From contig NZ_CP157744.1 in assembly GCF_030717995.2 (NCBI RefSeq), forward strand, positions 62,001 through 126,000: a DNA stretch of 64,000 nt. Direction: 5' to 3'. This document shows, piece by piece, positions 43,136 to 52,540 of this stretch. Numbering within the stretch: position 1 is the first letter of the stretch; the number at the start of each line of letters is the position of its first letter. Below the pieces are notes generated by a model, which did not search any database, was not told where the DNA came from, and worked only from the letters and a program-made list of their open reading frames with translations. This stretch comes from Methylomarinum sp. Ch1-1. Lineage in GTDB: Bacteria; Pseudomonadota; Gammaproteobacteria; Methylococcales; Methylomonadaceae. The translations under genes were made by a program, and so were the position numbers.

Positions 43136-43759
43136 TTAAGGCTTTAAATTTAGGTCGTCATCGCACCTAATAACATAGCCCTGATCACCATAGGTAAATG
43201 GACCTTTTGCCACTTCCATGGCGCCAGGCTGGTCAGAGGCAATAAAAAGCCCTTCATTAGTGGAATACACATGTAAATCCATGTCATCGTACAATGCGCC
43301 ACCCACATGAACAGCTGGCACCCCTTTGTTGACTTCAACTAGCACTTCCAGCTCTGGGCGGTCATCATCCGAGTTACCAACCGAAATTGCGATATTATGG
43401 GGTGACATTGAGTTATGAGTAACCTCAACCGCATAAGGCTCATCATCCTTACGGACTTCTTTGTCCCAATCCTCAAACTCAAAAGTCATTTTAAACTCTT
43501 CGATAGAGGTATTGGTATTGATTTTATCGTAAAGCAAATCCTCTATATCGCTCCAGGACCAGTCTTCCGTCAAGGAGGATGCATCGACTTCGTACTCAAA
43601 CATTGGAACTTCAAATTGTTCGGCTAGAGTTTCAGGAAGTCTTTCAACAGCGTTAATCAAAGAAATGCTGTCCTGATTTTCTGCGGTTTGAATGATCGTC
43701 TCGCCGAGTAAAACTCCCATGTCACCGTTACTAACCTTAACTAAGCCTACATGAGTCAT
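43136..43759 (-). CDS. hypothetical acidic protein ending in LNLKP
   Basis: 207 residues, acidic, unknown family. TAGGAGA 7 nt before the ATG. First gene of the four-gene run, with a shared-type palindromic site 23-36 nt upstream. The C-terminal tail is DDLNLKP. Confidence 0.7.
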   Translation of the reverse strand: MTHVGLVKVSNGDMGVLLGETIIQTAENQDSISLINAVERLPETLAEQFEVPMFEYEVDASSLTEDWSWSDIEDLLYDKINTNTSIEEFKMTFEFEDWDKEVRKDDEPYAVEVTHNSMSPHNIAISVGNSDDDRPELEVLVEVNKGVPAVHVGGALYDDMDLHVYSTNEGLFIASDQPGAMEVAKGPFTYGDQGYVIRCDDDLNLKP

Positions 43760-43781
43760 TAGGCTATCTCCTAAAATATTG

Positions 43782-43795
43782 ATATGGTAGGATAT
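43782..43795. promoter_or_regulatory. shared palindromic site, degenerate copy
   Basis: ATATGGTAGGATAT between the divergent genes starting at 43759 and 43870. Two centre-right bases differ from the consensus. Confidence 0.4.
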
Positions 43796-43869
43796 ATTAT
43801 ATAAATATTTTTTTATTTACAAATTGCACCTATTTTTTGAGCTTACCCAGGTTATTTGAGGATCTTTTT

Positions 43870-45039
43870 ATGACTGTCGACGTAGAGCAACCAACACAAG
43901 CAATTAATATGTTTCACAAATGCATTGAAACATTGGACCGGACATCGCGTGAGATAATAATGTCAAAGGCCAATCGAAGGTTATTTAATGAAATTCCAGT
44001 TAAAAATACCTCGCAAAAGACAATTGACAGGCTTTCTCAATTTATTATTGATTCAACCCTTGATCAGTGGGTTGTGCAATTTTATAAGATACACGGCCTA
44101 GCCAATGATCTGTTGCCGGTAGATCTGGATAAGCATGAAGATAATGTTGCAGAAAAAATTGCTTGGGATATCGCCTGCGATCAAATGGGTGACTCGATCA
44201 ACATTCACGAGGCCGCGGTTTTATTTTCAGCCATCGACAAGGCAAATGTTTTAGATAAACTTAAAGAAACAGTGTCGCGAGGCACTGATTTTATACATGA
44301 CACCATTGTTGCCGATATACAGACCGCTCTATTAAAGGGTCAGTCACCACTGGGAAAAAGCTTTTTTAATAATGACTTTTCATTGGTGCATGACCATCAA
44401 AAAAAGGCCTATTTCGCCTGTGATTTTAACGCAATTGCTGCACTAAATTGTTATGTTAACAGCTTAGATAAAAACGATAAAAGCGATAAACTAAAGGCTG
44501 AGGCAATTTTAGCCATTGAAGAAGGCCTGGTCTTTGACAGACCGGTAATTGAACAATGTGTAACAGACTTATTTCGTGATTCTGATGAACTTATTTTTGG
44601 CGATAATTGGAACAACCCTGAGTTTTTAACGGCGGCAAACATTTTAAAAATGCCTGCGTTTCACGCCAAAATAAAGATGTTCTACAAGAAAAGCCTAATG
44701 GATGAGGTGCATGCTGTACTTAATGAATTGCAGGAGACTACAAGTATCAAATTAGGGGCAAATTACAGTGAAACGCCGAAAGACACGCCAATTCCTTATC
44801 GGGACATGATTTATCTAACATTTAATGAATCACGGCAATATGAAGTTTGGGGATTTCAATTTACTAACATAGACGAGCTCAAGAATAAAATAGGTGTGAT
44901 GGCAGCAAATGAGATCGAAGAAATTGAAAAATGCAGGGGTGTTGCCCATTCAAATCCGCCGGAAAGACCCTTTAAAGCAGATTCTTCAGATTTGCATGAA
45001 TTTGAAGATGGAAGCGAGCCAACCTTTTCTCCGAGCTGA
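43870..45039 (+). CDS. hypothetical protein
   Basis: 389 residues from the ATG at 43870, chosen because TGAGGATC lies upstream; the longer frame from a TTG at 43837 lacks this. Mainly helical, soluble, no recognised domain. The first ~60 residues (TQAINMFHKCIETLDRTSRE) look like a helical bundle. The C-terminal part (IKLGANYSETPKDTPIPYRD, MIYLTFNESRQYEVWGFQF) is beta-like. Unknown function. Confidence 0.7.
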   Translation: MTVDVEQPTQAINMFHKCIETLDRTSREIIMSKANRRLFNEIPVKNTSQKTIDRLSQFIIDSTLDQWVVQFYKIHGLANDLLPVDLDKHEDNVAEKIAWDIACDQMGDSINIHEAAVLFSAIDKANVLDKLKETVSRGTDFIHDTIVADIQTALLKGQSPLGKSFFNNDFSLVHDHQKKAYFACDFNAIAALNCYVNSLDKNDKSDKLKAEAILAIEEGLVFDRPVIEQCVTDLFRDSDELIFGDNWNNPEFLTAANILKMPAFHAKIKMFYKKSLMDEVHAVLNELQETTSIKLGANYSETPKDTPIPYRDMIYLTFNESRQYEVWGFQFTNIDELKNKIGVMAANEIEEIEKCRGVAHSNPPERPFKADSSDLHEFEDGSEPTFSPS

Positions 45040-45073
45040 TCAATAGCCCAATCCAACAACTCAAATTATTTTA

Positions 45074-45293
45074 TGAAATGTGATTGCGGCCTCGAAATGG
45101 ATCGAGACCAGAATGCTGCCATCAACATTTTGACGGCTGGGTTAGCCGGATGTGGAGCGACATACCCACAGGCAGCTTAACCGAACGGTTCCTGCCTGGT
45201 CGCGACGAAGCATGCAGACACTTAAGTGAGAGCCTGAGTGGGTTGAATGGATCAATCTACTCAGGCGTTAAGTGTTTATTCCAATTGTAACAG
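45074..45293 (+). mobile_element. TnpB element type C, 3'-end remnant
   Basis: Reads MKCDCGLEMDRDQNAAINIL and then TAGLAGCGATYPQAA before a stop at 45180: the last zinc cysteines and RuvC-III Asp of a TnpB. The right end has a hairpin GCCTGAGT...ACTCAGGC (45231-45265) and TTAAGTGTTTATTCC. This is the best preserved tail of the type C element also seen at 6.2 and 6.6 kb. Confidence 0.8.
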
Positions 45294-45300
45294 GTTAGAG

Positions 45301-45633
45301 TCAACAATGCCTTACACTCAAATGATCTTCTTCGGAATCACAAGTCTCTTGACCGAATTTAGCCTTCATTTGAGTCTTTTTTTCAATCTGAATATCATCT
45401 AGGGTTTTTGGCGCCGGCTTCTCTGCAATATGTAATTCAAGGCCGGCAAGCTTCAAAGCAGTTAGGACACTAAAAAAAGAAGCGGAGCCGAGAGATTCGC
45501 CATTAACTTCCATCATTGCGTATTTAGTGCGGCTCATATTTAAAATTTCCGCAGCCTGCTCTTGCGTGATATTTTGGGCTTTACGCCCTTCTCTCATTGC
45601 GTCCGATACGCTTTTAAGGCTTTTAATCTTCAT
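45301..45633 (-). CDS. hipB: HipB-like XRE-family antitoxin
   Basis: 110 residues with an N-terminal helix-turn-helix of the XRE class (QEQAAEILNMSRTKYAMMEV, ~23-42). It is the likely antitoxin and autorepressor of HipA. Its ATG overlaps the hipA stop (ATGA), so it is translated after hipA. A second start within hipA could keep antitoxin in excess. The C-terminal tail is charged, as in HipB proteins where it is exposed to proteolysis. Confidence 0.85.
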   Translation of the reverse strand: MKIKSLKSVSDAMREGRKAQNITQEQAAEILNMSRTKYAMMEVNGESLGSASFFSVLTALKLAGLELHIAEKPAPKTLDDIQIEKKTQMKAKFGQETCDSEEDHLSVRHC

Positions 45634-46907
45634 AGTTTCATTCCAGGCGATTCTTCTTCATCCTGATCTAAACCAAGATCATGAATGGATGATTGCCAAA
45701 TATCGATCATTTTTTGACCTATCTCAGTAAATTCTTCGTGACCAGCGATATATTGCCGAATCTCATCTAAAGTGGAGGTCATTGCGTCGACAACCTCTGC
45801 ATAAACCTGCTCAACTTCTTTTTTCTTTATGTAACAGTGTCTCGCACCAAAAGCAGCGAGCTCTTCTTTTGACCACCATCTTTTTGTGTAATTTTCATAT
45901 TCTAGGGCAAGTGCCGGAATATCGTTATTGATATAAGCCTGTGTGCAAACCAAATCGTATGCGGGCGATAAAAACACTTTGCCCTGGCCATAAAGCAGCC
46001 CATAATTTTTTAGGTGTGCATCACCATTGCGAATCAATGTGTTGAATACCGTCTGTTTAAATATCGATTTCAACGCAGGAAGTGACTCAGTAATATCAAT
46101 ATGATCATCAATGCAATTAATAATCTCTTCGATCGTCCCGTTATATTTAGTGGACGACTTTCCCCCTAGCAAAGCAACGATTTCTTCAAAACCATAGCGG
46201 TAGCAGTGGGACTCTGCTTCATTATCTGTTTGATCAAATCGCTTTACTCCCAATAAAGTTCCGTCCTCTGACAGTATAAAATCAGGCACATCGATACCAG
46301 CTTTTTTAGCCGCTTTCAAACAAAAATATTCATTCACCGTGAGCCATGGGAATTCATCCGGGTCAAAACTTTTAATAATATGGGTCGCGGTGGTGAGTGT
46401 CCGGTGTTGCTGCTCACAGCTCGTTTTTGAGGCTAAAGCCTTTGGCTGAACACCCGATATCCCAGATCGAAAGCCGGATTTAATCAATAACTCTTCAAAT
46501 AATTGGAAGCCATTTTCACAGGTTTCCAGATCATCTAAATTGATTTTTGGGATAGAGCCAATATTTTCACCTGAACAGATCTGTACTCGGCCAATTGTGT
46601 TGTGACCAACAAGCGACAATAACCCCATGTCATCCACTCGTGTAATTTTGGCCATCTGCAGTATCGAGGCTCTTCGTTGCCCTTCAGGCAAAATCATATC
46701 AAAAACCGGTGGGAGCTCATGATATATATACTGCTTTTGAGAAACTGGCATCAGTAGCGAGATCTGCTCATTTATGTCAACATTTTCCAGATACTCGAAT
46801 TGAATCCTGGGGATTGGATTCTTGCTACCGGGATCTGGCTCAATCTCTTTCAGCAAGCCTATTTTTTTATTATTTACGAAAACATTTAGCTGCATAATGC
46901 TCGGCAT
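45630..46907 (-). CDS. hipA: HipA-like serine/threonine kinase toxin
   Basis: 425-residue HipA-family kinase, near the E. coli 440. In order: N-terminal subdomain, the conserved SGVQPKALA block (~150-158), ATP-binding IIKSFDPDEFPWLTVNEYF, the VKRFD lysine strand, the catalytic-loop RNGDAHLKNYGLL (~298-310) and the Mg-binding SPAYDLV (~319-325). HipA of E. coli phosphorylates glutamyl-tRNA synthetase and induces dormancy; the target here is unknown. The gene precedes its antitoxin, opposite to the hipBA order of E. coli. A 17 bp run near 45630 overlaps hipB. Start could be 46907 or 46895. Confidence 0.92.
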   Translation of the reverse strand: MPSIMQLNVFVNNKKIGLLKEIEPDPGSKNPIPRIQFEYLENVDINEQISLLMPVSQKQYIYHELPPVFDMILPEGQRRASILQMAKITRVDDMGLLSLVGHNTIGRVQICSGENIGSIPKINLDDLETCENGFQLFEELLIKSGFRSGISGVQPKALASKTSCEQQHRTLTTATHIIKSFDPDEFPWLTVNEYFCLKAAKKAGIDVPDFILSEDGTLLGVKRFDQTDNEAESHCYRYGFEEIVALLGGKSSTKYNGTIEEIINCIDDHIDITESLPALKSIFKQTVFNTLIRNGDAHLKNYGLLYGQGKVFLSPAYDLVCTQAYINNDIPALALEYENYTKRWWSKEELAAFGARHCYIKKKEVEQVYAEVVDAMTSTLDEIRQYIAGHEEFTEIGQKMIDIWQSSIHDLGLDQDEEESPGMKL

Positions 46908-47003
46908 TGTTCAATATTTTAAACATCATAGTTCAATTATCAGTGTTCTGCAGTTAAAATTTATCTATTTTGTTCATTTTTTTTAACAAAATAGTGCGAG
47001 CGG

Positions 47004-47468
47004 TTAAATTTCTGGTCCGGCTATTGTTTCATTGCTCTCAACCAGGAGCGACATCTCGCTCGCTTCTTCTTCACTTACAATTTGAATACAAAACGGACCA
47101 TCAGGCCATTCACGCTCTTCGGCATGGAAGTCATGGTAAGCCTCAACAGACGCCTCAATTTTCCGCACCTTGCCACTGTAATGACATCCGTCACAATCAT
47201 TGCCAGAAATAGCTAAATAAACATACCCATCTACAGCATGTTCTGCAATGCGTTCAGCTAACTCTTCATCCTTTGTTAGCCCGTTAACCAATGGTTGCAC
47301 CCTAATCCCTTCAACCTCAAGTAGGCGATCTTCAATCGATTTCAGTTCTCTCTCATCGATCGATCTGGACAAAAAGCCCTCCATTTTTTTTAGTGAGTTC
47401 TCGCCAAACGCACGAGCATAAGCCATGCGGTAAGACATTTTTGTATCTCCAATTAGAACATCGTTCAT
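47004..47468 (-). CDS. hypothetical protein
   Basis: 154 residues, unknown family. Strong AGGAGG before the ATG at 47468. A histidine/cysteine stretch (SGNDCDGCHYSGKV) might bind metal. The acidic C-terminus resembles neighbouring unknown proteins. Confidence 0.68.
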   Translation of the reverse strand: MNDVLIGDTKMSYRMAYARAFGENSLKKMEGFLSRSIDERELKSIEDRLLEVEGIRVQPLVNGLTKDEELAERIAEHAVDGYVYLAISGNDCDGCHYSGKVRKIEASVEAYHDFHAEEREWPDGPFCIQIVSEEEASEMSLLVESNETIAGPEI

Positions 47469-47600
47469 GTTGCCTCCTGAAATGACACTCCCGTTGCATA
47501 CTGTTTCAGTGCGACTTATAGGGGATGGTTAATACGCTAGTTTTAAAATGACTACCGGCGAATACTCCGCCGGTTTATGCCAAATTTTAATACCGTTAAA

Positions 47601-48539
47601 TTAACTTATCTCTGGAAGTGTACGGTCTTTCTCATAGAGAAATTGCTCCCAGCTAACTTCTTCATCAACAAGGTCATCGTTTGTTGTAACTTGATAACCT
47701 TCTTCACTGGCCTCAATACTCACATCGGCCGGTCCGGCGGAAATAATAACAGGGCGATTTTCGATTGCCGTCAACTCATAATGATCTTCGCCGTGGTGAA
47801 TAAGATATGGCATTTTTTCGGTTGGCGCGTGCAAAATTGAAATTATTTTGCCGTCCATGTTGCGGTAAGCTTTGTACAGTTTTTCAATGGCGTCTGAATA
47901 ATTTTCCGCCATAAATTTAGTAGTATGGAGAGTTGTTTCTCCAGACGCTGACAGTACGTGGTAAGTGATGGCTGTCTCGGCCAGCTCTTTCATGGATGAC
48001 AATTTTTGTTCAACCTTTAAAAGCGATTCAACTTCATCCCATTCCCAGTGCTCACGATCAGGAGTGGTAAAAATCTCATCGACCTTAACCCCGAGAGATT
48101 TTGCCAAAAAATGCGCAATATTAATCAGTCTCCCTTGTTCTTCATCGCCCATTGATTCTACAGAGTCAACGTAATCCCCATTCATATAAACGGCCATGCC
48201 GGACCAATTTTTTAGTCGAACTAGGGCAACTTGTTGCCTGTTATCATGTTCGAATTTGAAAAAACGTTTGCGGGCTCTCTCATAGGCTAGCCTATTCATG
48301 TTCACAGCAAAAGCCTCGGACAAGTTTTCTTTTTCGATGTACTGCTCAAATAACGAAACCTTATCGGCGACACCTAAGCTTTCGTAATCGGGTGACTTTT
48401 CAAATGATGCCAGGTAATGCGAGCGATGATGCCATATAAAGCTAGTCAATACAGACAATTCTTCTTCCAAGTTCCAGCGAGTTGCTTCATTAATTTCAAG
48501 AAGTACTTTATGAGGATTTTGATTGACGAATAGTTTCAT
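47601..48539 (-). CDS. hypothetical protein
   Basis: 312 residues. Helical first half, beta-rich second half (RPVIISAGPADVSIEASEEG). No recognised domain. AGGG before the ATG at 48539. The leader holds a shared palindromic site. Confidence 0.7.
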   Translation of the reverse strand: MKLFVNQNPHKVLLEINEATRWNLEEELSVLTSFIWHHRSHYLASFEKSPDYESLGVADKVSLFEQYIEKENLSEAFAVNMNRLAYERARKRFFKFEHDNRQQVALVRLKNWSGMAVYMNGDYVDSVESMGDEEQGRLINIAHFLAKSLGVKVDEIFTTPDREHWEWDEVESLLKVEQKLSSMKELAETAITYHVLSASGETTLHTTKFMAENYSDAIEKLYKAYRNMDGKIISILHAPTEKMPYLIHHGEDHYELTAIENRPVIISAGPADVSIEASEEGYQVTTNDDLVDEEVSWEQFLYEKDRTLPEIS

Positions 48540-48568
48540 GAGTTGCCCTATGTAATTATTTAATAATT

Positions 48569-48582
48569 ACATGATACCATAT
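48569..48582. promoter_or_regulatory. shared palindromic site between divergent genes
   Basis: ACATGATACCATAT, 30-43 nt before the minus gene start at 48539 and 32-45 nt before the plus gene start at 48614. Confidence 0.52.
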
Positions 48583-48613
48583 TGTTTTTAACAATTAGCA
48601 CACTAGGAAAAAC

Positions 48614-49045
48614 ATGACTTATGCAGGTTATTTGGTACTTCACCATCACAAAGAAGGCGTCTCCACTTATGTAGCTGTCACCGAAAAAAACATAGAGCTT
48701 GATTTGGAGGATTTTATCCAAAAAAATCATATCGATTTTGAAGAAGACAAAGAGGAATCTATTAGCATAGAGCCTATTTTTTTGCCTGAAGGGTTCGAAA
48801 TACACAAAACTAACCCTGTATCGGCTGAGCTTGTCGATAAACTTGTTGCTCTTATTGATTCTTCCAGTGAAGATGTGGTTTCTGAACTAGATGATCAGGT
48901 AACATCTCTTTATGAAGGCAAAGCTTCTGATCTGAACAATGCCGGCGTACACAGTCAAGTTGAATGTTTAATTAAGGAATTAGGCGAGAAAAATGTTCGT
49001 CAATTGCTGGCGTCATTCAGTAGCTCGGCATGCCCAAAGCAATAG
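48614..49045 (+). CDS. hypothetical acidic protein
   Basis: 143 residues, acidic, helical C-terminal half (VECLIKELGEKNVRQLLASF). Unknown family. AGGAA before the ATG. Confidence 0.65.
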   Translation: MTYAGYLVLHHHKEGVSTYVAVTEKNIELDLEDFIQKNHIDFEEDKEESISIEPIFLPEGFEIHKTNPVSAELVDKLVALIDSSSEDVVSELDDQVTSLYEGKASDLNNAGVHSQVECLIKELGEKNVRQLLASFSSSACPKQ

Positions 49046-49190
49046 TTGGGCAAAAGAATCTCTATCCTGTTGACAGTATCACGAAGTTTTTTTAATATGG
49101 CAATTGATCACCCTGTGAGGTCTTTCTTCATAGCGCCCCTTGGCTCTGGTCTTGGGGCATTACCTTTGCTTCTTAATCTATTCTAAATTC

Positions 49191-49379
49191 ATGGATAGCG
49201 TCAAAATTGATCTGGAACTACCCGAAGACCAAGCTCTCGCATTAGCGCAATTTGTTAAGCGTGTCGGTTGGGCTGAATTCCGGCAGAATGCGGTTGATGA
49301 CAAAGAAGCCTATCTTATCAGTGATGCTGTAGCAAAGCTTCAGAGAGCGATTGCCGATGCCGGCTACGCCCCCAGATAA
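49191..49379 (+). CDS. small hypothetical protein
   Basis: 62 residues from the ATG at 49191 (MDSVKIDLELPEDQALALAQ); a longer frame from 49140 has a poor start. Looks like a short beta-helix protein (VKRVGWAEFRQNAVDD). Possibly a DNA-binding or antitoxin-like small protein, but without a named family. Confidence 0.55.
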   Translation: MDSVKIDLELPEDQALALAQFVKRVGWAEFRQNAVDDKEAYLISDAVAKLQRAIADAGYAPR

Positions 49380-49539
49380 CGTTTTTCCCGTCTCCTTCTC
49401 TTCGCACTACCTGATAGTTAGACCCGCATCGAATCAAAATAAAATGTGGTTACATAATTCTATTAAATAATTTTATTTATTAACTACTGGAAAAATAATG
49501 TTATGATGTTTTAAATATTATTTAAAAATTGTTGGCCCC

Positions 49540-50247
49540 ATGAAAAAACGCGCTGTTATTTTTGTGGACGGTTTTAACTTGCATCACGCCATTTCCGATC
49601 TTGGCAAAGAGCATTATAAATGGCTTGACCTAACAAAACTGTCAGAAGAATTTTTGCCTCGATCCCATTTTTCGATTGCCAAAGTTTTTTATTTCTCAGC
49701 CTATGCCGCCTGGATACCGTCCGAGCATAAGCGGCATAAACGTTATATAGAAGCACTGAAAGCAACTGGTGTTACACCAATTCTCGGCCACTTTAAAAAG
49801 AAAGAAAATTCATGCAAATGTTGCGACCATACATGGACGCGTCATGAAGAAAAAGAGACAGACGTTAATATCGCGCTTCATATTCTCAATGAAGGCTACC
49901 AAGACAGTTATGATACTGCGATGATTATATCGGCCGATTCAGATTTGGCGCCGGCGATAACAATGACCAAGCAAGCCTTTCCGGATAAAAAATTCAAGGT
50001 AATCACCCCGCCCGGGAAAAATCACTGCTTTAATTTGGAAGCCGCGACCGGCGTGCCTCCTAAAAGAATCCGCGAGTGCCACCTGGCTAGATCATTATTA
50101 CCTGAGCAGCTGATTTCAGCGCAGGGAAACCTTATCATACGGCCTGAACGATATGAGCCGCCAGAAATAGAAGATGGTGCCTCACCTTCATCAAAATCGA
50201 GCGAGAAACCCGGTTCTTTAGGGCCGGGAGGGATAGCGCAAGATTGA
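49540..50247 (+). CDS. NYN-domain (LabA/DUF88-like) ribonuclease, C-terminus altered by an IS
   Basis: PIN-like nuclease fold of the NYN family. Acidic residues: Asp10 in FVDGFNLHH, Asp in KETDVNIALHIL (~103), and Asp-Ser-Asp in IISADSDLAPAI (~127-129), as in LabA-type proteins. A small cysteine motif CKCCDHTW (~90-97) precedes the second Asp. TnpB element copy 3 inserted at 50191, only a few residues from the original stop. The current frame ends in a tail read from the element (KSSEKPGSLGPGGIAQD). Without the element it would end SFNLAGTTAK or nearby, so the catalytic domain is untouched. Confidence 0.86.
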   Translation: MKKRAVIFVDGFNLHHAISDLGKEHYKWLDLTKLSEEFLPRSHFSIAKVFYFSAYAAWIPSEHKRHKRYIEALKATGVTPILGHFKKKENSCKCCDHTWTRHEEKETDVNIALHILNEGYQDSYDTAMIISADSDLAPAITMTKQAFPDKKFKVITPPGKNHCFNLEAATGVPPKRIRECHLARSLLPEQLISAQGNLIIRPERYEPPEIEDGASPSSKSSEKPGSLGPGGIAQD

Positions 50248-51514
50248 ATTGTCTCACCAAAAAACATAATGATGTTGTAGGGGGTTGCTATTAACAGTTT
50301 TATTATTTTCTATTAAACTCATAATATGACAGTGAAACGCGCGTATAAATATCGATTTTACCCTGATGCTGAACAAGAAGTTTTGTTGACTAAAACGTTT
50401 GGTTGCGTGCGCTTTGTCTATAATGCCATCCTTCGGTACCGAATGGATGTTTACCAGCAAGACCAGGTTAAAATCAATTATTCTGGCGCCAGTGCAAAAT
50501 TAACCGAACTGAAAGTGACGCCGGACCTGTCGTTTCTCAAAGAAGTCTCCAGCGTACCGTTGCAACAATGTCTTCGACATCAGCAAAGGGCGTTTACGAA
50601 TTTTTTCGAAGGCCGAGCAAAATACCCGGTGTTTAAATCGAGAAAACACAAGCAATCTGCAGAATTTACTTATCGAGCATTTACTTACAAGAACGGCCAG
50701 CTGACTTTGGCCAAATGCAAGAGCCCGTTGGACATCCGCTGGAGTCGGAAGCTGCCTTGCGCGCCATCAACCATTACCGTGTCCAAGGATCGGGCTGGCC
50801 GCTATTTCGTTTCCTGCCTGTGAATTCGAACCGTTGTTACTGCCGGTAACCGATAAGAAAGTTGGCATCGATGTCGGCATTAAAGACCTGTTTGTGTCCT
50901 CGGACGAATTTCGATCCGGGAATCCTCGCCATACCGCGAAATACGAAGTGAAACTGGCAATCCTTCAGCGTCGCTTAGCGAAAAAGACGTTAGGCGGCCG
51001 AAACCGGGCAAAAGCAAAGCGCAAGGTCGCCCGCCTTCATGCAAAGATCGCCGATTGTAGACAGGATCATTTGCACAAGCTGTCACGCAAACTCATTAAC
51101 GAGAACCAAGTGGTTTGCGCGGAAAACCTTGCAGTAAAAAACCTGATCAAACATCCCACGCTCGCCAAATCGATTGCCGACGCCAGCTGGGGCGAACTGA
51201 CGCGCCAGATCGAATATAAAGCGAATTGGGCTGGCAGAGTCTATGTTGAAATTGATCGGTTTTTTCCGTCCACCAAACGCTGTCATTGCTGCGGTTTAGT
51301 TACCCAATCCATGCCGCTGAACGTCCGGTCCTGGGAGTGCCCGCAATGCGGGACGAATCACGATCGCGACCTGAATGCAGCGAAAAACGTTTTAGCCGCC
51401 GGGCTGGCGGTGTTAGCCTTTGGAGAGAATGTAAGTGATGGCGATATTCCGATATCACCATCCGATTCTCGATGAATTAGGAATCCCCTTCCTTTAGGTG
51501 GGGGAGGAAGTCAA
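50192..51514 (+). mobile_element. TnpB element type A, copy 3
   Basis: A 1323 bp copy, 3' of TTCAT at the end of the NYN gene. Ends as in copies 1 and 2. It differs from copy 1 mainly by a 2-nt deletion inside tnpB. Confidence 0.92.
50326..51475 (+). pseudogene. tnpB: TnpB (type A, copy 3), frameshifted
   Basis: Identical to copy 1 up to residue ~164, where GTGTGAATTC in the intact copies is GTGAATTC here (50818-50826). This TG loss creates a stop at 50821. The RuvC and zinc parts remain open from 50834 (LLPVTDKKVGIDVGI). No full TnpB can be made unless translation reinitiates; an N-terminally cut product would lack the wedge/REC part. The right-end RNA is unaffected, so this copy could still supply guide RNA to TnpB from copies 1 and 2. 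Confidence 0.92.
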
Positions 51515-51622
51515 TTTAACCTTGCTGGAACGACAGCAAAATAATTGTGATTACCGGCGCCGAATAACCGATTGTCAAACCAACAAGTTCTATCGCGTTT
51601 TCCTTTATCTAGTTTTTTTCTG

Positions 51623-52438
51623 TCAGACCAATCTCAGCCCCGAATCAGTATCTTCCTGCTCATAATTGTCTGAAGCGTTAACGTTCTGCTTATCCTCCCT
51701 ATTCAGCTGTTCATCTGCCATCTTGATAGTTTCTTGAAACGCCTTTTCTATTTCAAAAGCAGTTGGAAATTCACCTTCCCGATAACGACCGGTTAACCCG
51801 AAGCCTTTTCCATCTATTCGGCTCGCAAAGGCTTCGCATGTAGCCCAAACAGTTTTTTCCCTAAGAAAATCTACTCTAGGCATAATCATATGCCTTAAGG
51901 CATACCAACTTTCTTCGGTCGGATGCTCCTTAAAATTTAAATATCCCTGCCATAAATCCGGTCGGTCGAAACGCTGCACATATTGATAAATCTTTGAGTT
52001 TGGAAGTTTCGGCAAATCTTCAAATGTAAGTACAGGTACATGGACCAATCTGCCGTCAATAATGGCATCACCATCAATATCCATGTCCAGCTCATCAATA
52101 GCATCCTGCAGCCCGGTAATCGATTTGAATAATAATCGGTGATCCAATAGCCACTGAACCTGCTCGCGATAACGATAATATTGTTCATCATATTCCTCGC
52201 TGAGGAAAAACAGCTGGCCACAGTTTTCTGCATGCACTGGAACAAGCCGATTCCAGTCCTCGACTGTATCCAGCTGACTGGCCAAATACTGTTGCCGCGG
52301 ATCTCCCCTAACAAACTCAATTTGCTGCTGTATTAGTTCTGCAGTGTAAATTATGGGAAGCTCGAATTGATGGAGCCACAATTCGTTAATTTGTTCGGAG
52401 CAACCATCCTTGGCGATAATATTGACATATTTGCTCAT
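51623..52438 (-). CDS. hypothetical protein
   Basis: 271 residues. Helical and tyrosine/glutamine rich (YDEQYYRYREQVQWLLDHRL). No recognised domain, no signal. A shared-type palindromic site lies 37-50 nt upstream of the ATG at 52438. Confidence 0.7.
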   Translation of the reverse strand: MSKYVNIIAKDGCSEQINELWLHQFELPIIYTAELIQQQIEFVRGDPRQQYLASQLDTVEDWNRLVPVHAENCGQLFFLSEEYDEQYYRYREQVQWLLDHRLLFKSITGLQDAIDELDMDIDGDAIIDGRLVHVPVLTFEDLPKLPNSKIYQYVQRFDRPDLWQGYLNFKEHPTEESWYALRHMIMPRVDFLREKTVWATCEAFASRIDGKGFGLTGRYREGEFPTAFEIEKAFQETIKMADEQLNREDKQNVNASDNYEQEDTDSGLRLV

Positions 52439-52474
52439 GCGAATTCTTTATATAAGTCGTGAGAAATTTAAAAT

Positions 52475-52488
52475 ATATTGTATCATAT
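52475..52488. promoter_or_regulatory. shared palindromic site between divergent genes
   Basis: ATATTGTATCATAT: one base from the consensus. Lies between gene starts at 52438 (minus) and 52541 (plus). Confidence 0.48.
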
Positions 52489-52540
52489 GCATAATATACA
52501 AAATTTAGACTAACCCAATTTAAGAGCCAAAGAGAACAAA

